This document shows, piece after piece, positions 41,036-52,063 of a stretch of DNA of 57,046 bases. Position 1 is the first letter of the stretch, and each line of letters begins with the position of its first letter. The notes beneath the pieces were generated by a model, which was not told the origin of the DNA, did not search any database, and worked only from the letters and a program-made list of their open reading frames with translations. The DNA comes from Streptosporangiaceae bacterium (GTDB lineage Bacteria; Actinomycetota; Actinomycetes; Streptosporangiales; Streptosporangiaceae): positions 1 to 57,046 of the forward strand of contig JASHQA010000179.1 of NCBI GenBank assembly GCA_030037785.1, in the 5' to 3' direction. A program made the translations under genes and the position numbers.

Positions 41036-43194
41036 ACGCGCTCCGGGGCGCCGCTGGCCAGGCTCGCGCGCACCGCGAGTGTCGCTCGCGTGGTGGCAAC
41101 CAGCGACTCAAGGGAAATCGGCATCGCGCTGTCCTTGCGGCACGCCTCGACGAACCGCGCGACCTGCTCCTGCTGGCCTTTGCCATGACCACGGGACCGC
41201 AGCTGGTGGCGCCGCCGGCCAGTCCAGACCACAGCTCGCCGGAAGTTGTCGAGCCGCGCGTTCCTGCCACCGGCAGCGGCATCCAGGATCTCCTTGGGAT
41301 GCGTCGGACTCCCGCCGGTCAGGTAACTGATCACGCTGGTGCTGCCGTTGCCAAACGTCACGACCGCCTGGACGTCGTGCTCGGATGAACCCCTGGTTGC
41401 GTACACCTCGACGGGCAGGCTCTCCGTCCACCAGCTGAGCGTGTCGATGAAGTGACCGCCCTCGCCGGTGAAGCGCGAGCCCTCGAGCCCGGCGTCGAGG
41501 TACCAGCTGCCGGCCTCCAGTCGCCCGGCGTTGACCAGGTATCGGCTCGTGGACAGCCCGCCCGCCACGCCAAACGCCGTCCTCAGCTCGCTCAGCAGCG
41601 GCGCGAAGCGACGGTTGAAGCCGACCATCAGGCGGTCGTTACCGCTCTCGTGGACGACCTCGATGACGCGCTGCAGCTCCTCGTCAGTGAGCGCCAGTGG
41701 CTTCTCGACGAAGACCGCCCGCCCGGTCCGCAGCGCTCGGCAGACGAAGTCAGCGTGGTTGTGGTGCCGCGTCGCAATGAAGATCACGTCAAGCGACGAG
41801 TCGTCGAATACAGCCTCGGCGGTGGTCGACGCGGTCGCGAAGCCGAAGCGGCGCTGAGAATTGACCGCCGACAGCGAGCGCGTCGTCGCCACGTGACGCA
41901 GCTCCACGCCGCCGAGCCTGGCCAGGTATGGCAGCAGCATGGCTGACGCGTAGTTGCCGGCACCGATGAAGCCGACCGCCACCCGGTCGCGCGGCGCCGA
42001 CCGCGCCGGGCGACTGACCTGGGCGCTGGTCGCCGCCGTGGGCTGAGGGCCGGGCTGGGCAGGAGCCGGGTACTCCAGCAGGACAGCGACTCCGGACAGC
42101 GCCCCAGCGGCCAGCTCTTCGTAGGCAGTGGCAGCGCTGGTCATCGGGTAGACGGCCGAGATCAGCGAGCCGACCTCGACGTCGTCGTGCGCCAGCAGGT
42201 CGAGGAAACAGGCCAGGTTCCGCCGCTCGGTCCACCGCACGTAGCCTGCCGGGTAGTCACGTCCGCCCAGCTCATAACCGTCGTCGTAGCGACCGGGGCC
42301 GTAGGAGCGGGAGAAGCGGACGTCAAGTTCCTTCTCGTAGTAGGCGTTCCACGGCAGGTCGAGCCGGGTTTTGCCGATATCGACGACCCTGGCCCGGTCT
42401 CTGGCGAGTCGGGCCGCCGCCTCGGTGGGGCCGTTGGATGACCCGCCAGCGGCGAGCAGAACGTGGTCGGCGCCGCGGCCCTGGGTGAGCTCGCCGAGCG
42501 CCGCCGCCACAGCCGCGAGTCCCTCCTCGGTGGGCGCGGCGCACAGCACGGCTCCCGCCCGCTCCGCGAGCCGACAGCGGTCGTCGACCACATCGAGGCC
42601 GACGACGCGCACGCCGGCCGCGATCAGCAGGCGAACGACCAGCTGTCCGACCAGACCGAGGCCGATGACACAGGCTGTGTCGCCGAGCTGCGCCTCGGTC
42701 CGGCGCACACCGTGCATGGCGATCGCGCCGACGGTCGCAAAAGCGGCGTGCTCCGGGGAGACTCCCGTGGGTACGGGAACGCACAGGTTGACCGGGATCC
42801 AGTTGTACTCGGCGTGCAGCGCGTGCTCGTTACCGGCAGCGGCCACAAGCTGGCCGAGGTGGAACTCTTCGGCCCCCCGGCCAACCTCGGCCACCACGCC
42901 ACACAACGAGTACCCGAGCGGCGTGTAGGAGTCGAGCCGCGTCATCACCTTCTTGTAGGTGGACACGACGCCTTGCTGGGCGACCGAGTCGAGCACTGTC
43001 CGCACCTGGTCAGGACGCGCTCGGGCCTTCCCGATCACTGACAGGTTCGCCTCGGCCACCTTCATCATCTCGGTGCCCGTAGAGATCAGCGAGAACAGCG
43101 ACCGCACCAGGACACCGCCAGGCCGGCACGCAGGGGCTGGCGCGTCCAGCACCGTGAGCTCCCCGGACTTGTAGTTCTGCGCTACTTGCTTCAT
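41032..43194 (-). CDS. bi-domain oxidoreductase: zinc-type alcohol dehydrogenase-like + Gfo/Idh/MocA
   Basis: ADH-like N-half (CVIGLGLVGQLVVRLLIAAGVRVVGLDV) and Gfo/Idh/MocA C-half (VGFIGAGNYASAMLLPYLARLGGVELRHV...FVEKPLALTDEEL). Confidence 0.93.
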   Translation of the reverse strand: MKQVAQNYKSGELTVLDAPAPACRPGGVLVRSLFSLISTGTEMMKVAEANLSVIGKARARPDQVRTVLDSVAQQGVVSTYKKVMTRLDSYTPLGYSLCGVVAEVGRGAEEFHLGQLVAAAGNEHALHAEYNWIPVNLCVPVPTGVSPEHAAFATVGAIAMHGVRRTEAQLGDTACVIGLGLVGQLVVRLLIAAGVRVVGLDVVDDRCRLAERAGAVLCAAPTEEGLAAVAAALGELTQGRGADHVLLAAGGSSNGPTEAAARLARDRARVVDIGKTRLDLPWNAYYEKELDVRFSRSYGPGRYDDGYELGGRDYPAGYVRWTERRNLACFLDLLAHDDVEVGSLISAVYPMTSAATAYEELAAGALSGVAVLLEYPAPAQPGPQPTAATSAQVSRPARSAPRDRVAVGFIGAGNYASAMLLPYLARLGGVELRHVATTRSLSAVNSQRRFGFATASTTAEAVFDDSSLDVIFIATRHHNHADFVCRALRTGRAVFVEKPLALTDEELQRVIEVVHESGNDRLMVGFNRRFAPLLSELRTAFGVAGGLSTSRYLVNAGRLEAGSWYLDAGLEGSRFTGEGGHFIDTLSWWTESLPVEVYATRGSSEHDVQAVVTFGNGSTSVISYLTGGSPTHPKEILDAAAGGRNARLDNFRRAVVWTGRRRHQLRSRGHGKGQQEQVARFVEACRKDSAMPISLESLVATTRATLAVRASLASGAPERV

Positions 43195-43237
43195 CGCGTC
43201 TTCTGCTTCGGCTCTCGTCCCTCGCCGCGCCCGTGCC

Positions 43238-45151
43238 TCATCCGGCCACGCCGTGCGCCTGGGCGTTGCGGTACCAGAGCTCGAGGGTGAGCAGCTGCCA
43301 GATCTGCTTTGACCTGTCCTCGCGGCCAGCCCGGTCGTCGCTGATCAGTTGCATCAACCCGGTGCGCCGGATCATCCCGGACCGCACCAGCTCGCCGGCG
43401 ACGAGTACGTCGTTGATGACCTCGGTCAGATCGCGCCGTACCCAGGCCCGAAGCGGCGCGCTGAAGGAGGCCTTCGGCCTGCCGATGATCTCTGGCGGCA
43501 GCCAGCCGCGAGCGGCCTGCTTCAGCGCGACCTTGCCGTGGCCACGACGGATCTTCGCATCCCCCGGCAGCGCGAAGGCGGCCCGTGTCACCACCGGATC
43601 GACGAACGGCACGCGCACCTCTACGGAGGCGGCCATGCTCGCGCGGTCGGTGTAGGCGAGGTTGAGGCCAGGCAAGAACAGCCGCGTGTCCGCCAGGCAC
43701 ATCCGGTTTACCTCGTCGGACAGCACGTTGTCGTGGTACACGTCGGCGTGCTGGGCGAGCACCGCGCCGATGCAGTCAGCCAGGTCCGGGCTGACCAGGC
43801 CGGCAAGCTCGGCTCCGTCGTACAGCGTGTAGCTCCGCCGGAACCGTGGCTCCGCCGGAAGCTCGGCGAAGGTCAGGAAGCGCTTGGCCCAGCGCGCGTA
43901 GCGCAGCCCCCGGCCGCCCACGCTGACCGGAGCCCAGTCGACCACCCGGCGGCAGAACCCGCGGGCCGCGCCGGGCAGCCGGTCGTACTGGCCGGCCAGC
44001 CGGCACGCGATGTGCTTGCGATATCCGCCGAAGAGCTCGTCCGCCCCGATCCCAGACAGCATGACCTTGACACCGCGCTCTCGTGCGCTCTCGCACATGA
44101 GCAGCGTGTTGATCGCGGCCGGATCACCGACCGGCTCGTCCAGCACATCGACGACGCGCGGCAGCATCTGCACGACGTCTGGGGAGATCTCGATCTCGTG
44201 CAGCCTGATGCCATCGCGGCTCGCGACTTTGCGCGCGTATCCCGCGTCGTCAGGCATGGCCTCGAAGCGCTGATCTGCCGCCCGGAACGTGATCGTGTAC
44301 GCGTCGATCTCCTGGTTCGCTCGGTGTGCCAGCACTGTCACGATGCTCGAGTCCAACCCGCCGGACAGGAAGCTCGAGATCGGCACGTCGGCAACGAGGT
44401 GCGCAGCGACCGAGTCCTCGATGACGTCCCCGAGGTCGGCGCGTGGCCCAGCCGCCGCGCTGGCCGCGACCTCAGCCACGTTCCAGTACTGCCGGATAGC
44501 CGGGCCCTGGCCCGGCCGGACGCACGCCCAGGATCCGGGCGGCAGCTTGGCCACCCCGTCAATGGCACAGAGCTGTTCGGGCAGCCAGTAATAGAGCATC
44601 GACGCGATCAGCGCGCCGGGCTGGACTCGCAGCTCGGCGCCCAGGGCTGCGACGAGGGCCTTGAGCTCTGAAGCGAACACCAGCCCGTCGCCGCGGGGCA
44701 GGTAGTACAGCGGCTTGATTCCGAGCGGATCGCGGGCCAGGATCAGCTCTCCCGAGCGCCCGTCGAAGAGCGCGAACGCAAACATGCCGCGGAACCGGCC
44801 GAGCGCACCCGGCCCCCAGCTGCGCCAGGCCTCGAGCACCACCTCGGTGTCGGAGCGGGTCGTGAAGCGCACGCCCCGCGCCGTGAGCTCGGCCCGCAGC
44901 GCACGGTAGTTGTACAGCTCACCGTTGTAGACGATCGTCAGGCCGTCCTTGGACTGCGGCTGGTTAGCTGCTGGGCTCAGATCGATGATCGACAGCCGCC
45001 GGAAGCCGAACTGCACGCCGACGCCGTCAGCGTCAGCGTCAGAACTCCAGAACCCGGCTGCGTCCGGCCCGCGGTGCGCTATCCGGTCGGTCATGATGTC
45101 GACGAGCTTTCGTCCGTCTGCCTGCTGATAGCAGCCCGCTATCCCGCACAC
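43238..45151 (-). CDS. asnB: asparagine synthase (glutamine-hydrolysing) family amidotransferase
   Basis: GTG start then CGIAGCYQQADG (Cys2 nucleophile), RRLSIIDLSPAANQP, FLSGGLDSSIVTVLA, SGIGADELFGGYRKH. Confidence 0.95.
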   Translation of the reverse strand: MCGIAGCYQQADGRKLVDIMTDRIAHRGPDAAGFWSSDADADGVGVQFGFRRLSIIDLSPAANQPQSKDGLTIVYNGELYNYRALRAELTARGVRFTTRSDTEVVLEAWRSWGPGALGRFRGMFAFALFDGRSGELILARDPLGIKPLYYLPRGDGLVFASELKALVAALGAELRVQPGALIASMLYYWLPEQLCAIDGVAKLPPGSWACVRPGQGPAIRQYWNVAEVAASAAAGPRADLGDVIEDSVAAHLVADVPISSFLSGGLDSSIVTVLAHRANQEIDAYTITFRAADQRFEAMPDDAGYARKVASRDGIRLHEIEISPDVVQMLPRVVDVLDEPVGDPAAINTLLMCESARERGVKVMLSGIGADELFGGYRKHIACRLAGQYDRLPGAARGFCRRVVDWAPVSVGGRGLRYARWAKRFLTFAELPAEPRFRRSYTLYDGAELAGLVSPDLADCIGAVLAQHADVYHDNVLSDEVNRMCLADTRLFLPGLNLAYTDRASMAASVEVRVPFVDPVVTRAAFALPGDAKIRRGHGKVALKQAARGWLPPEIIGRPKASFSAPLRAWVRRDLTEVINDVLVAGELVRSGMIRRTGLMQLISDDRAGREDRSKQIWQLLTLELWYRNAQAHGVAG

Positions 45152-45152
45152 G

Positions 45153-46370
45153 CTAGGTCCCTGCCCGCGTGCCAGGCCGAGCAGCGCTGAGTACCTGCGC
45201 GTAGACGCCCAGGTACGCGCGCTGCTGGTGGTTCCAGGCGAGCTCCTGCTCGACCCGCACCCGGCCGGCCTTGCCAAGCCTCGCCCGCCCTGGCTCGTCG
45301 TCGAGCAGCTCGACGATCGCCGTCGCGTACTCGCGCACGTCGTTGGGCCTGACGTATACGGCCGCCGGGCCGGCCGAGACCCGCGTCTCGCGCAGATCGA
45401 AGGCCACGACCGGGAGCTCAAAGGCCATGTACTCCATCGTCTTGTTCATGGTCGACACGTCGTTGAGCGGATTCTTGGGATCGGGCGACAGGCCGATGTC
45501 CGCGGTGGAAAGGATCGCTCTGACTTGCTCGTCCGGTATCCGACCGGTGAACTCCACGTGCCCGGTGAGGCCGAGGTCGTTCCGCAGCGCTACCAGGTCG
45601 TCGTAGCAATCACCGGAGCCGATCAGCGTGAACGCGATGTCGTCTCGGCCGAGCTCGTGCACCACGATCGCCGCGGCCCTGACGACGATGTCGACGCCAT
45701 CCTGCGGACCCATGACGCCGATGTACGCGGCCAGGTACCGGCGTCCTCTGCGGAGCGGAGGGCTGGGCTCGACGGTGGTCAGCCGACTCGGGTCCGGTCC
45801 GGTCCGCACGACCGTGACCTCCGCCGCGGACTTGCCGCCGCGCGTCAGGGCGATGTCCCGATACGACTCGTTCGTCGCGATCACGTGCCGAGCGGTGCGG
45901 TGCGTCCGGCGCTCCAGGAACAGCAGCGCGCGCAAGGGCGGGCCGGTGTGACCGGGAAACCGTGACTGATAGAGCTCCGGGCACAGGTCGTGATGGTCGA
46001 ACACGAACACGGTGCCATCGATGGCTCGCAACAGCAGGGCGAGGGGCCAGAAGATATCGGGCGGATTGCAGGCCTGCATGACGTCGAACCGGCCGCTGCG
46101 TCGGGCCCTGAGCGTCAGCCAGACGGTGACAAGAAACGAGTAGACGTACTCGACCACGAAGCTGGCCTTGCTGCCGCCCGGCGCGTACGGCCGGTACTTG
46201 TACACCTGTACTGAGTCGATGACCGCGTAGCCAGGATCACCCTTGCCCTTGGGGCACACCACCACAACCTCGTGGCCGGCCGACAGCAGGGCCTTGCACT
46301 CGAGCCAGACTCGCCGGTCGAAAGGAACGGGCAAGTTCTGCACGACGATCAAGATGCGGCTCACCGCCAA
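45153..46370 (-). CDS. glycosyltransferase family 4
   Basis: QNLPVPFDRRVWLECKALLSAGHEVVVVCP...SPDPKNPLNDVSTMNKTMEYMAFELPVVAFDL; TTG 46370 or GTG 46364 start. Confidence 0.93.
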   Translation of the reverse strand: MAVSRILIVVQNLPVPFDRRVWLECKALLSAGHEVVVVCPKGKGDPGYAVIDSVQVYKYRPYAPGGSKASFVVEYVYSFLVTVWLTLRARRSGRFDVMQACNPPDIFWPLALLLRAIDGTVFVFDHHDLCPELYQSRFPGHTGPPLRALLFLERRTHRTARHVIATNESYRDIALTRGGKSAAEVTVVRTGPDPSRLTTVEPSPPLRRGRRYLAAYIGVMGPQDGVDIVVRAAAIVVHELGRDDIAFTLIGSGDCYDDLVALRNDLGLTGHVEFTGRIPDEQVRAILSTADIGLSPDPKNPLNDVSTMNKTMEYMAFELPVVAFDLRETRVSAGPAAVYVRPNDVREYATAIVELLDDEPGRARLGKAGRVRVEQELAWNHQQRAYLGVYAQVLSAARPGTRAGT

Positions 46371-46659
46371 GCCCCCTCCCGCATCCTTGGCACCGCCGTG
46401 ACATCTCCTGTCGGTCAGGTGCCAGCACGGCGCACGCGCCGAGCGGCCGACAGCGCGCTGCGCAGCCGTCGGTGATCACCTGAACGCCGAGCGAGTCGCC
46501 GTGATACCGAACCGGCGCAGTGGCGCCGACTCGGCGGCCCAGCGCAGCCGTGACCGCTCCGCGTGCGTCTCGGGGTGTATCAGGCGCCAGCCGGTCAGGT
46601 TCTTCAGTAGTGCGGCCGATTGTGGCGGCGGCAACGGTGGCCGAATTGGGGAGCAGCCC

Positions 46660-47718
46660 ATGCGAGTTCTGGTTGCGGGTGACCGCGGCTACATTGGTGC
46701 GATTCTTGTCCCGTTCTTGCTCGCGGCCGGCCATGAGGTCGACGGGCTCGACGCCGGCTTCTATGAGGGCTGCGACCTCGGCCCTCCGGCCGAGGCCGCA
46801 CGTAGCCGGCGAGTGATCGACATCAGGGATGTCAAGGCCGGGCACCTGGCGGGCTACGACGCGGTTGTCTGCCTGGCGGCCCTGTCCAACGACCCACTGG
46901 GCGACCTCAATCCGGCCGCCACGTTCTCCGTAAACCTAGACGGCACGCTGCAGCTGGCTCGTGCCGCGAGGACAGCTGGCGTCAAGCGCTTCCTGTTCGC
47001 ATCATCCTGCAGCCTCTACGGCGCCGCGGGCTCGGCCGGGGTGGCCGAAGACGCGCGGTTGTACCCGGTCACGCCCTATGGCGAGGCCAAGGTGCAGGCC
47101 GAACGCGAACTGTCGCGGCTGGCCACCGACTCCTTCAGCCCGACGTACCTGCGCAACGCGACGGCCTACGGATTCTCGCCCCGGCTGCGGCTGGACATCG
47201 TCGTCAACAATCTGGCCGCCGTCGCGACGACGACCGGCAAGGTCAGGCTGGAGAGCGACGGCACCCCGTGGCGTCCGCTGGTGCACGTCGAGGACATCAG
47301 CCGCGCGTTCCTCGCCGTCCTCCAGGCGCCCCGGCACGTCGTCCACGACCAGGCGTTCAACGTCGGCCGGGCTGAAGACAACGTGCAGATCAGGGACATC
47401 GCCGAGCTCGTCCGGGACGTCGTGCCCGGATCTGTGCTGTCGTTCGCCGACGGCGCCGGAGGAGATCTGCGCAACTACCGGGTCGATTTCGCGAAGCTCG
47501 CGGATACCTTCCCCGAGCTGGACATGCGCTGGAGTGTGCGAGACGGGGTCACGGAACTCGTCGGAGCATATTCCGAGCACCGGCTGAGCTACGCAGACTT
47601 CACGTCCGCCAGGTACGTCCGGCTCCGCCGGATCTGCGAACTCCTGGAGTCGGGCCACCTCGACCGTCTGCTGCGGCGTACCGAGTCTGACCGCGTGACC
47701 GCGGCAGCTACCCGCTAG
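46660..47718 (+). CDS. NAD-dependent epimerase/dehydratase (extended SDR)
   Basis: MRVLVAGDRGYIGAILVPFLLAAGHEV...FASSCSLYGAAG...TPYGEAKVQAE (YxxxK). Confidence 0.92.
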   Translation: MRVLVAGDRGYIGAILVPFLLAAGHEVDGLDAGFYEGCDLGPPAEAARSRRVIDIRDVKAGHLAGYDAVVCLAALSNDPLGDLNPAATFSVNLDGTLQLARAARTAGVKRFLFASSCSLYGAAGSAGVAEDARLYPVTPYGEAKVQAERELSRLATDSFSPTYLRNATAYGFSPRLRLDIVVNNLAAVATTTGKVRLESDGTPWRPLVHVEDISRAFLAVLQAPRHVVHDQAFNVGRAEDNVQIRDIAELVRDVVPGSVLSFADGAGGDLRNYRVDFAKLADTFPELDMRWSVRDGVTELVGAYSEHRLSYADFTSARYVRLRRICELLESGHLDRLLRRTESDRVTAAATR

Positions 47719-47759
47719 CCGCCAACGGCGCGGCCGCCATCAGCACGAAAGACCAGCCA

Positions 47760-48422
47760 GTGATCGCCGGCTCGGTGTCGCGCATCGCAGGCGTGGTGCT
47801 GTTCACGCCGACTCCGCACGTTGACGAGCGCGGCTTCTTCTCCCGCACGTTCGACGCGGAGGTCGCCCGCGGGGCGGGCATTGATCCCGGCTGTTTCGTT
47901 CAGGACAGCATTTCCCGCTCGGCGCTTGGGGTAGTACGCGGTCTGCACGTCCGCCGCGGCCGGGGTGAGGCCAAGCTCGTGCGCTGCTCGTACGGCGCGG
48001 TCTTTGACGTCGTGCTCGATCTACGGCCCGGTTCGCCGACCTACTTGCGGTGGGAGAGCTTCGAACTGGCCGACGACTCGCAGACGTCACTGTTCATCCC
48101 GGCCGGGTGCGCGCACGGCTTCCAGGCCCGCACGAGTCCGGCGGACGTTTCCTATCGCATAGACCGGCCGCACGACCCGAGCGAAGACGTGTCGATCGCC
48201 TTCGACGATCCCGACCTGGCTATCCCGTGGCCGCTGCCGGTGTCGGTCATATCCCGGCGGGACCGGCTCGCCGTGCGGCTCGCTGAGGCTGTCGGGCTGC
48301 TGCACGCGCCGAGGCACGGTGGGCAGCCGACCCCGGGGCGCGAGACAGCCGATGCTGATCCAGATCGGTCCGTGGCGGCAGCTCCTGGCGAGCCCCGGCG
48401 CGACCCCGCGGCGACGTCCTAG
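47760..48422 (+). CDS. dTDP-4-dehydrorhamnose 3,5-epimerase family (RmlC-like)
   Basis: DERGFFSRTFD...VRGLHVRRGRGEAKLVRCSYGAVFDVVLDLRPGSPTYLRWESFELADDSQTSLFIPAGCAHGFQ. Confidence 0.92.
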   Translation: MIAGSVSRIAGVVLFTPTPHVDERGFFSRTFDAEVARGAGIDPGCFVQDSISRSALGVVRGLHVRRGRGEAKLVRCSYGAVFDVVLDLRPGSPTYLRWESFELADDSQTSLFIPAGCAHGFQARTSPADVSYRIDRPHDPSEDVSIAFDDPDLAIPWPLPVSVISRRDRLAVRLAEAVGLLHAPRHGGQPTPGRETADADPDRSVAAAPGEPRRDPAATS

Positions 48423-49792
48423 TCCAGCCGAGATGCCCCGTTGCGGGCGCCGTCCGGGGTGTCAGCGTGGCGGTTGTCAGCAGGCTGGCTGGCTTGCGCC
48501 TCACCCGCTGCTGGGGGCACTCCCGCAGCAGCGTCTGGCTGACCCGCGCGACGCACCGTCACGGTACCGATCCGGTTGCGCCGCCCGGTCAGGTTCTCCG
48601 CCGTGAGCCGCAGCCCGGCGACCGTGGCCTGCGATCCCGCGATCGGCACCTTGCCGAGCTGGTGCGCGAGCAGGCCGCCGACGGTCTCCACGTCCTCGGC
48701 GTCGATGCCCACGCTGAATAGCTGCTCGAGCTCCTCCACCGAGAGCCGGGCGCTCACCCGGGCAGAGCCGTCCGACAGCCATTCCACCGGCGGGCGCTCC
48801 CGGTCGTACTCGTCGGTGATCTCACCGACGATCTCCTCGAGGATGTCCTCGATGGTCACCAGGCCGGCGGTCCCGCCATACTCGTCGATCACGATGGCCA
48901 GGTGCACGTGCCCCGCCTGCATCTCGCGCAGCAGGTCGTCGACGGGCTTGCTGTCGGGTGCGAAGGTGGCTGACCGCATGACCGTCTCGACCGTCTCGAC
49001 CGACTCGCCTTCGGGATGCTCGTGGATCCGGGTGATGAGGTCCTTGAGGTAGGCGATGCCGATGACGTCGTCGAGATTCTGGCCGATCACCGGGATACGG
49101 GAGAAGCCGCTGCGCAGCGCCAGCGACAGCCCCTGGCGGAGCGTCTTGGATCGCTCGACGAACACCATGTCGGTGCGCGGCACCATGACCTCGCGGACGA
49201 TCGTGTCGCCGAGCTCGAACACCGAGTGGATCATTGCCCGCTCGCCCGGCTCGATGATCTGGCGCTCCTCCAGCAGGTCCACCAGGCCGCGCAGGTCCTC
49301 CTCCGAGCCCGACTCGCTCTCCCGCCCGGCCTCTCGCGGCGCGATCGCGGCGCCCGCGGCGGCCAGCAGCCGCGGCAGCGGCCCAAGCAGCCGGCCCACC
49401 GGCCACAGCACCGACGCGGCGGCGCTGGCGACGCGCACCGGGTAGTGCTGCCCGATGCCGCGCGGGATCACCCCGACCAGCAGGTAGCTGGCGACCGTCA
49501 TGGCCACCGCGCTGATGAGAAAGGGCTTCCAGTCGACGCCGAGCCAGCTGACCAGCACGGCGGTGACGAGCACGACCGCGCCTATCTCTGCGGCGATCCT
49601 CGCGAGCAAGACCACAGAGAGGTAACGGGGTACGTCGGTGAGCACGGCACGGAGCGGCTCCGCGGTGTCACCAGGGGACCGGCTGAGCTCCCTGGCGCCG
49701 GCCGTCGAGACGCGCAACAGCGCGGTCTCCGCGCTCACGCACCAGCCAGCCAGCAGCATGAACGCGAACGCGGCGACGAACAGCCAGCCCAT
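48419..49792 (-). CDS. hemolysin-family CNNM/CorC-type transporter with CBS domains
   Basis: N-terminal TM domain; REVMVPRTDMVFVERSKTL...FSRIPVIGQNLDDVIGIAYLKDLI; CBS pair and C-terminal CorC/HlyC domain. Confidence 0.94.
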   Translation of the reverse strand: MGWLFVAAFAFMLLAGWCVSAETALLRVSTAGARELSRSPGDTAEPLRAVLTDVPRYLSVVLLARIAAEIGAVVLVTAVLVSWLGVDWKPFLISAVAMTVASYLLVGVIPRGIGQHYPVRVASAAASVLWPVGRLLGPLPRLLAAAGAAIAPREAGRESESGSEEDLRGLVDLLEERQIIEPGERAMIHSVFELGDTIVREVMVPRTDMVFVERSKTLRQGLSLALRSGFSRIPVIGQNLDDVIGIAYLKDLITRIHEHPEGESVETVETVMRSATFAPDSKPVDDLLREMQAGHVHLAIVIDEYGGTAGLVTIEDILEEIVGEITDEYDRERPPVEWLSDGSARVSARLSVEELEQLFSVGIDAEDVETVGGLLAHQLGKVPIAGSQATVAGLRLTAENLTGRRNRIGTVTVRRAGQPDAAAGVPPAAGEAQASQPADNRHADTPDGARNGASRLD

Positions 49793-49798
49793 TGCCGG

Positions 49799-50308
49799 TC
49801 ACCCGGTTCCTGGGCGCCCGTCGGGCTCGACGGCAGCCCGCCACGATGCGAGCAGCCTGTCCTGCAGCCCGAACATGGTGGCGTGCTCCTCGGGCTCGGC
49901 GTGGTCGTAGCCGAGCAGGTGCAAGATCCCGTGCGTGCACAGCAGGTCGATCTCCGCCTGCACGTCGTGGTCGGCCTCAGCCGCCTGCACGGCCGCGACC
50001 TGAGGGCAGATCACCACGTCGCCGAGGAGCACGTCGGTCGGATCGGCGTCCGGCCCGCTGTGATCGCCGTGCGGTCCGCCCGGCTGCGGCACCCTCAGCT
50101 CGTCCATCGGAAACGCCAGCACGTCGGTGGGTCCCTCCGCACCCATCCAGCGCACGTGCAACTCGGTCATCGCAGGCTCATCCACGAGCAGAACGGACAG
50201 CTCGGCCAGCGGGTGGACACGCAGGTCGTCGAGAACGTGCCGGGCCAGGGCGGCGAGCAGGGCCTCGTCGACGTCGACGCCGGACTCGTTAGCGATATCG
50301 ATGCTCAT
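49799..50308 (-). CDS. ybeY: rRNA maturation endoribonuclease YbeY
   Basis: [47 protein letters not shown] zinc motif. Confidence 0.95.
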   Translation of the reverse strand: MSIDIANESGVDVDEALLAALARHVLDDLRVHPLAELSVLLVDEPAMTELHVRWMGAEGPTDVLAFPMDELRVPQPGGPHGDHSGPDADPTDVLLGDVVICPQVAAVQAAEADHDVQAEIDLLCTHGILHLLGYDHAEPEEHATMFGLQDRLLASWRAAVEPDGRPGTG

Positions 50309-50356
50309 CTGGCCCCCGTTCTGGCCCGTTCCCCCGATGACCGGCTAACCGGCCTG

Positions 50357-51565
<1,209 letters not shown>

Positions 51566-51649
51566 TGGTCCTTCCCTGCCGGGACCGCCCCGTGGTCGGC
51601 CCGCTGGCCATGATACTGGCCGTACCCGCCAGCCGCCCCGCTGGCCGTG

Positions 51650-51994
51650 CTAGCCAGGCGGCCAGGACATCGGCCGGCCGCCAAGCACGTGCGCGTGCAC
51701 GTGTCCGACCGTCTGCCCTGCCTCCGGCCCGGTGTTGAAGACGATCCGGTAGCCGCTGTCGGTGATGCCCTCGGCGAGCGCCACGTCCCTGGCGTGGGCC
51801 ACCAGGTCGGAAAGCAGCGCCCCGTCGACGGCAGCGAGCTCGGCGAGATTCGGGTGATGGGCGCGCGGGATCACCAGCACGTGCACCGGAGCCTGCGGGT
51901 TGATGTCGCGGAAAGCGACGGTGCGTGGATTAGCCGACACGATCGTGGCCGGTATCTCGCCGGCCGCGATGCCGCAGAACAGGCAATCTGCCAC
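51650..51994 (-). CDS. histidine triad (HIT) family protein
   Basis: CLFCGIAAGEIPATIV; QTVGHVHAHVLGGRPM. Confidence 0.95.
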   Translation of the reverse strand: MADCLFCGIAAGEIPATIVSANPRTVAFRDINPQAPVHVLVIPRAHHPNLAELAAVDGALLSDLVAHARDVALAEGITDSGYRIVFNTGPEAGQTVGHVHAHVLGGRPMSWPPG

Positions 51995-52063
51995 CCGGTG
52001 ATCTTAACGTCTACCAGGCCGGCACGGTCAGGGACATATATGGTTGCACTGCTGCGAACCCTC

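Noticed and set aside
38816-41188. 790-aa plus-strand ORF
   Set aside because: Antisense to the heparinase II/III gene; no recognisable domain
43349-44671. 440-aa plus-strand ORF
   Set aside because: Antisense to asnB
18215-48422. Mobile-element origin via transposon/integrase or tRNA-targeted island
   Set aside because: No transposase, integrase, tRNA gene or convincing flanking direct repeat could be seen in the window
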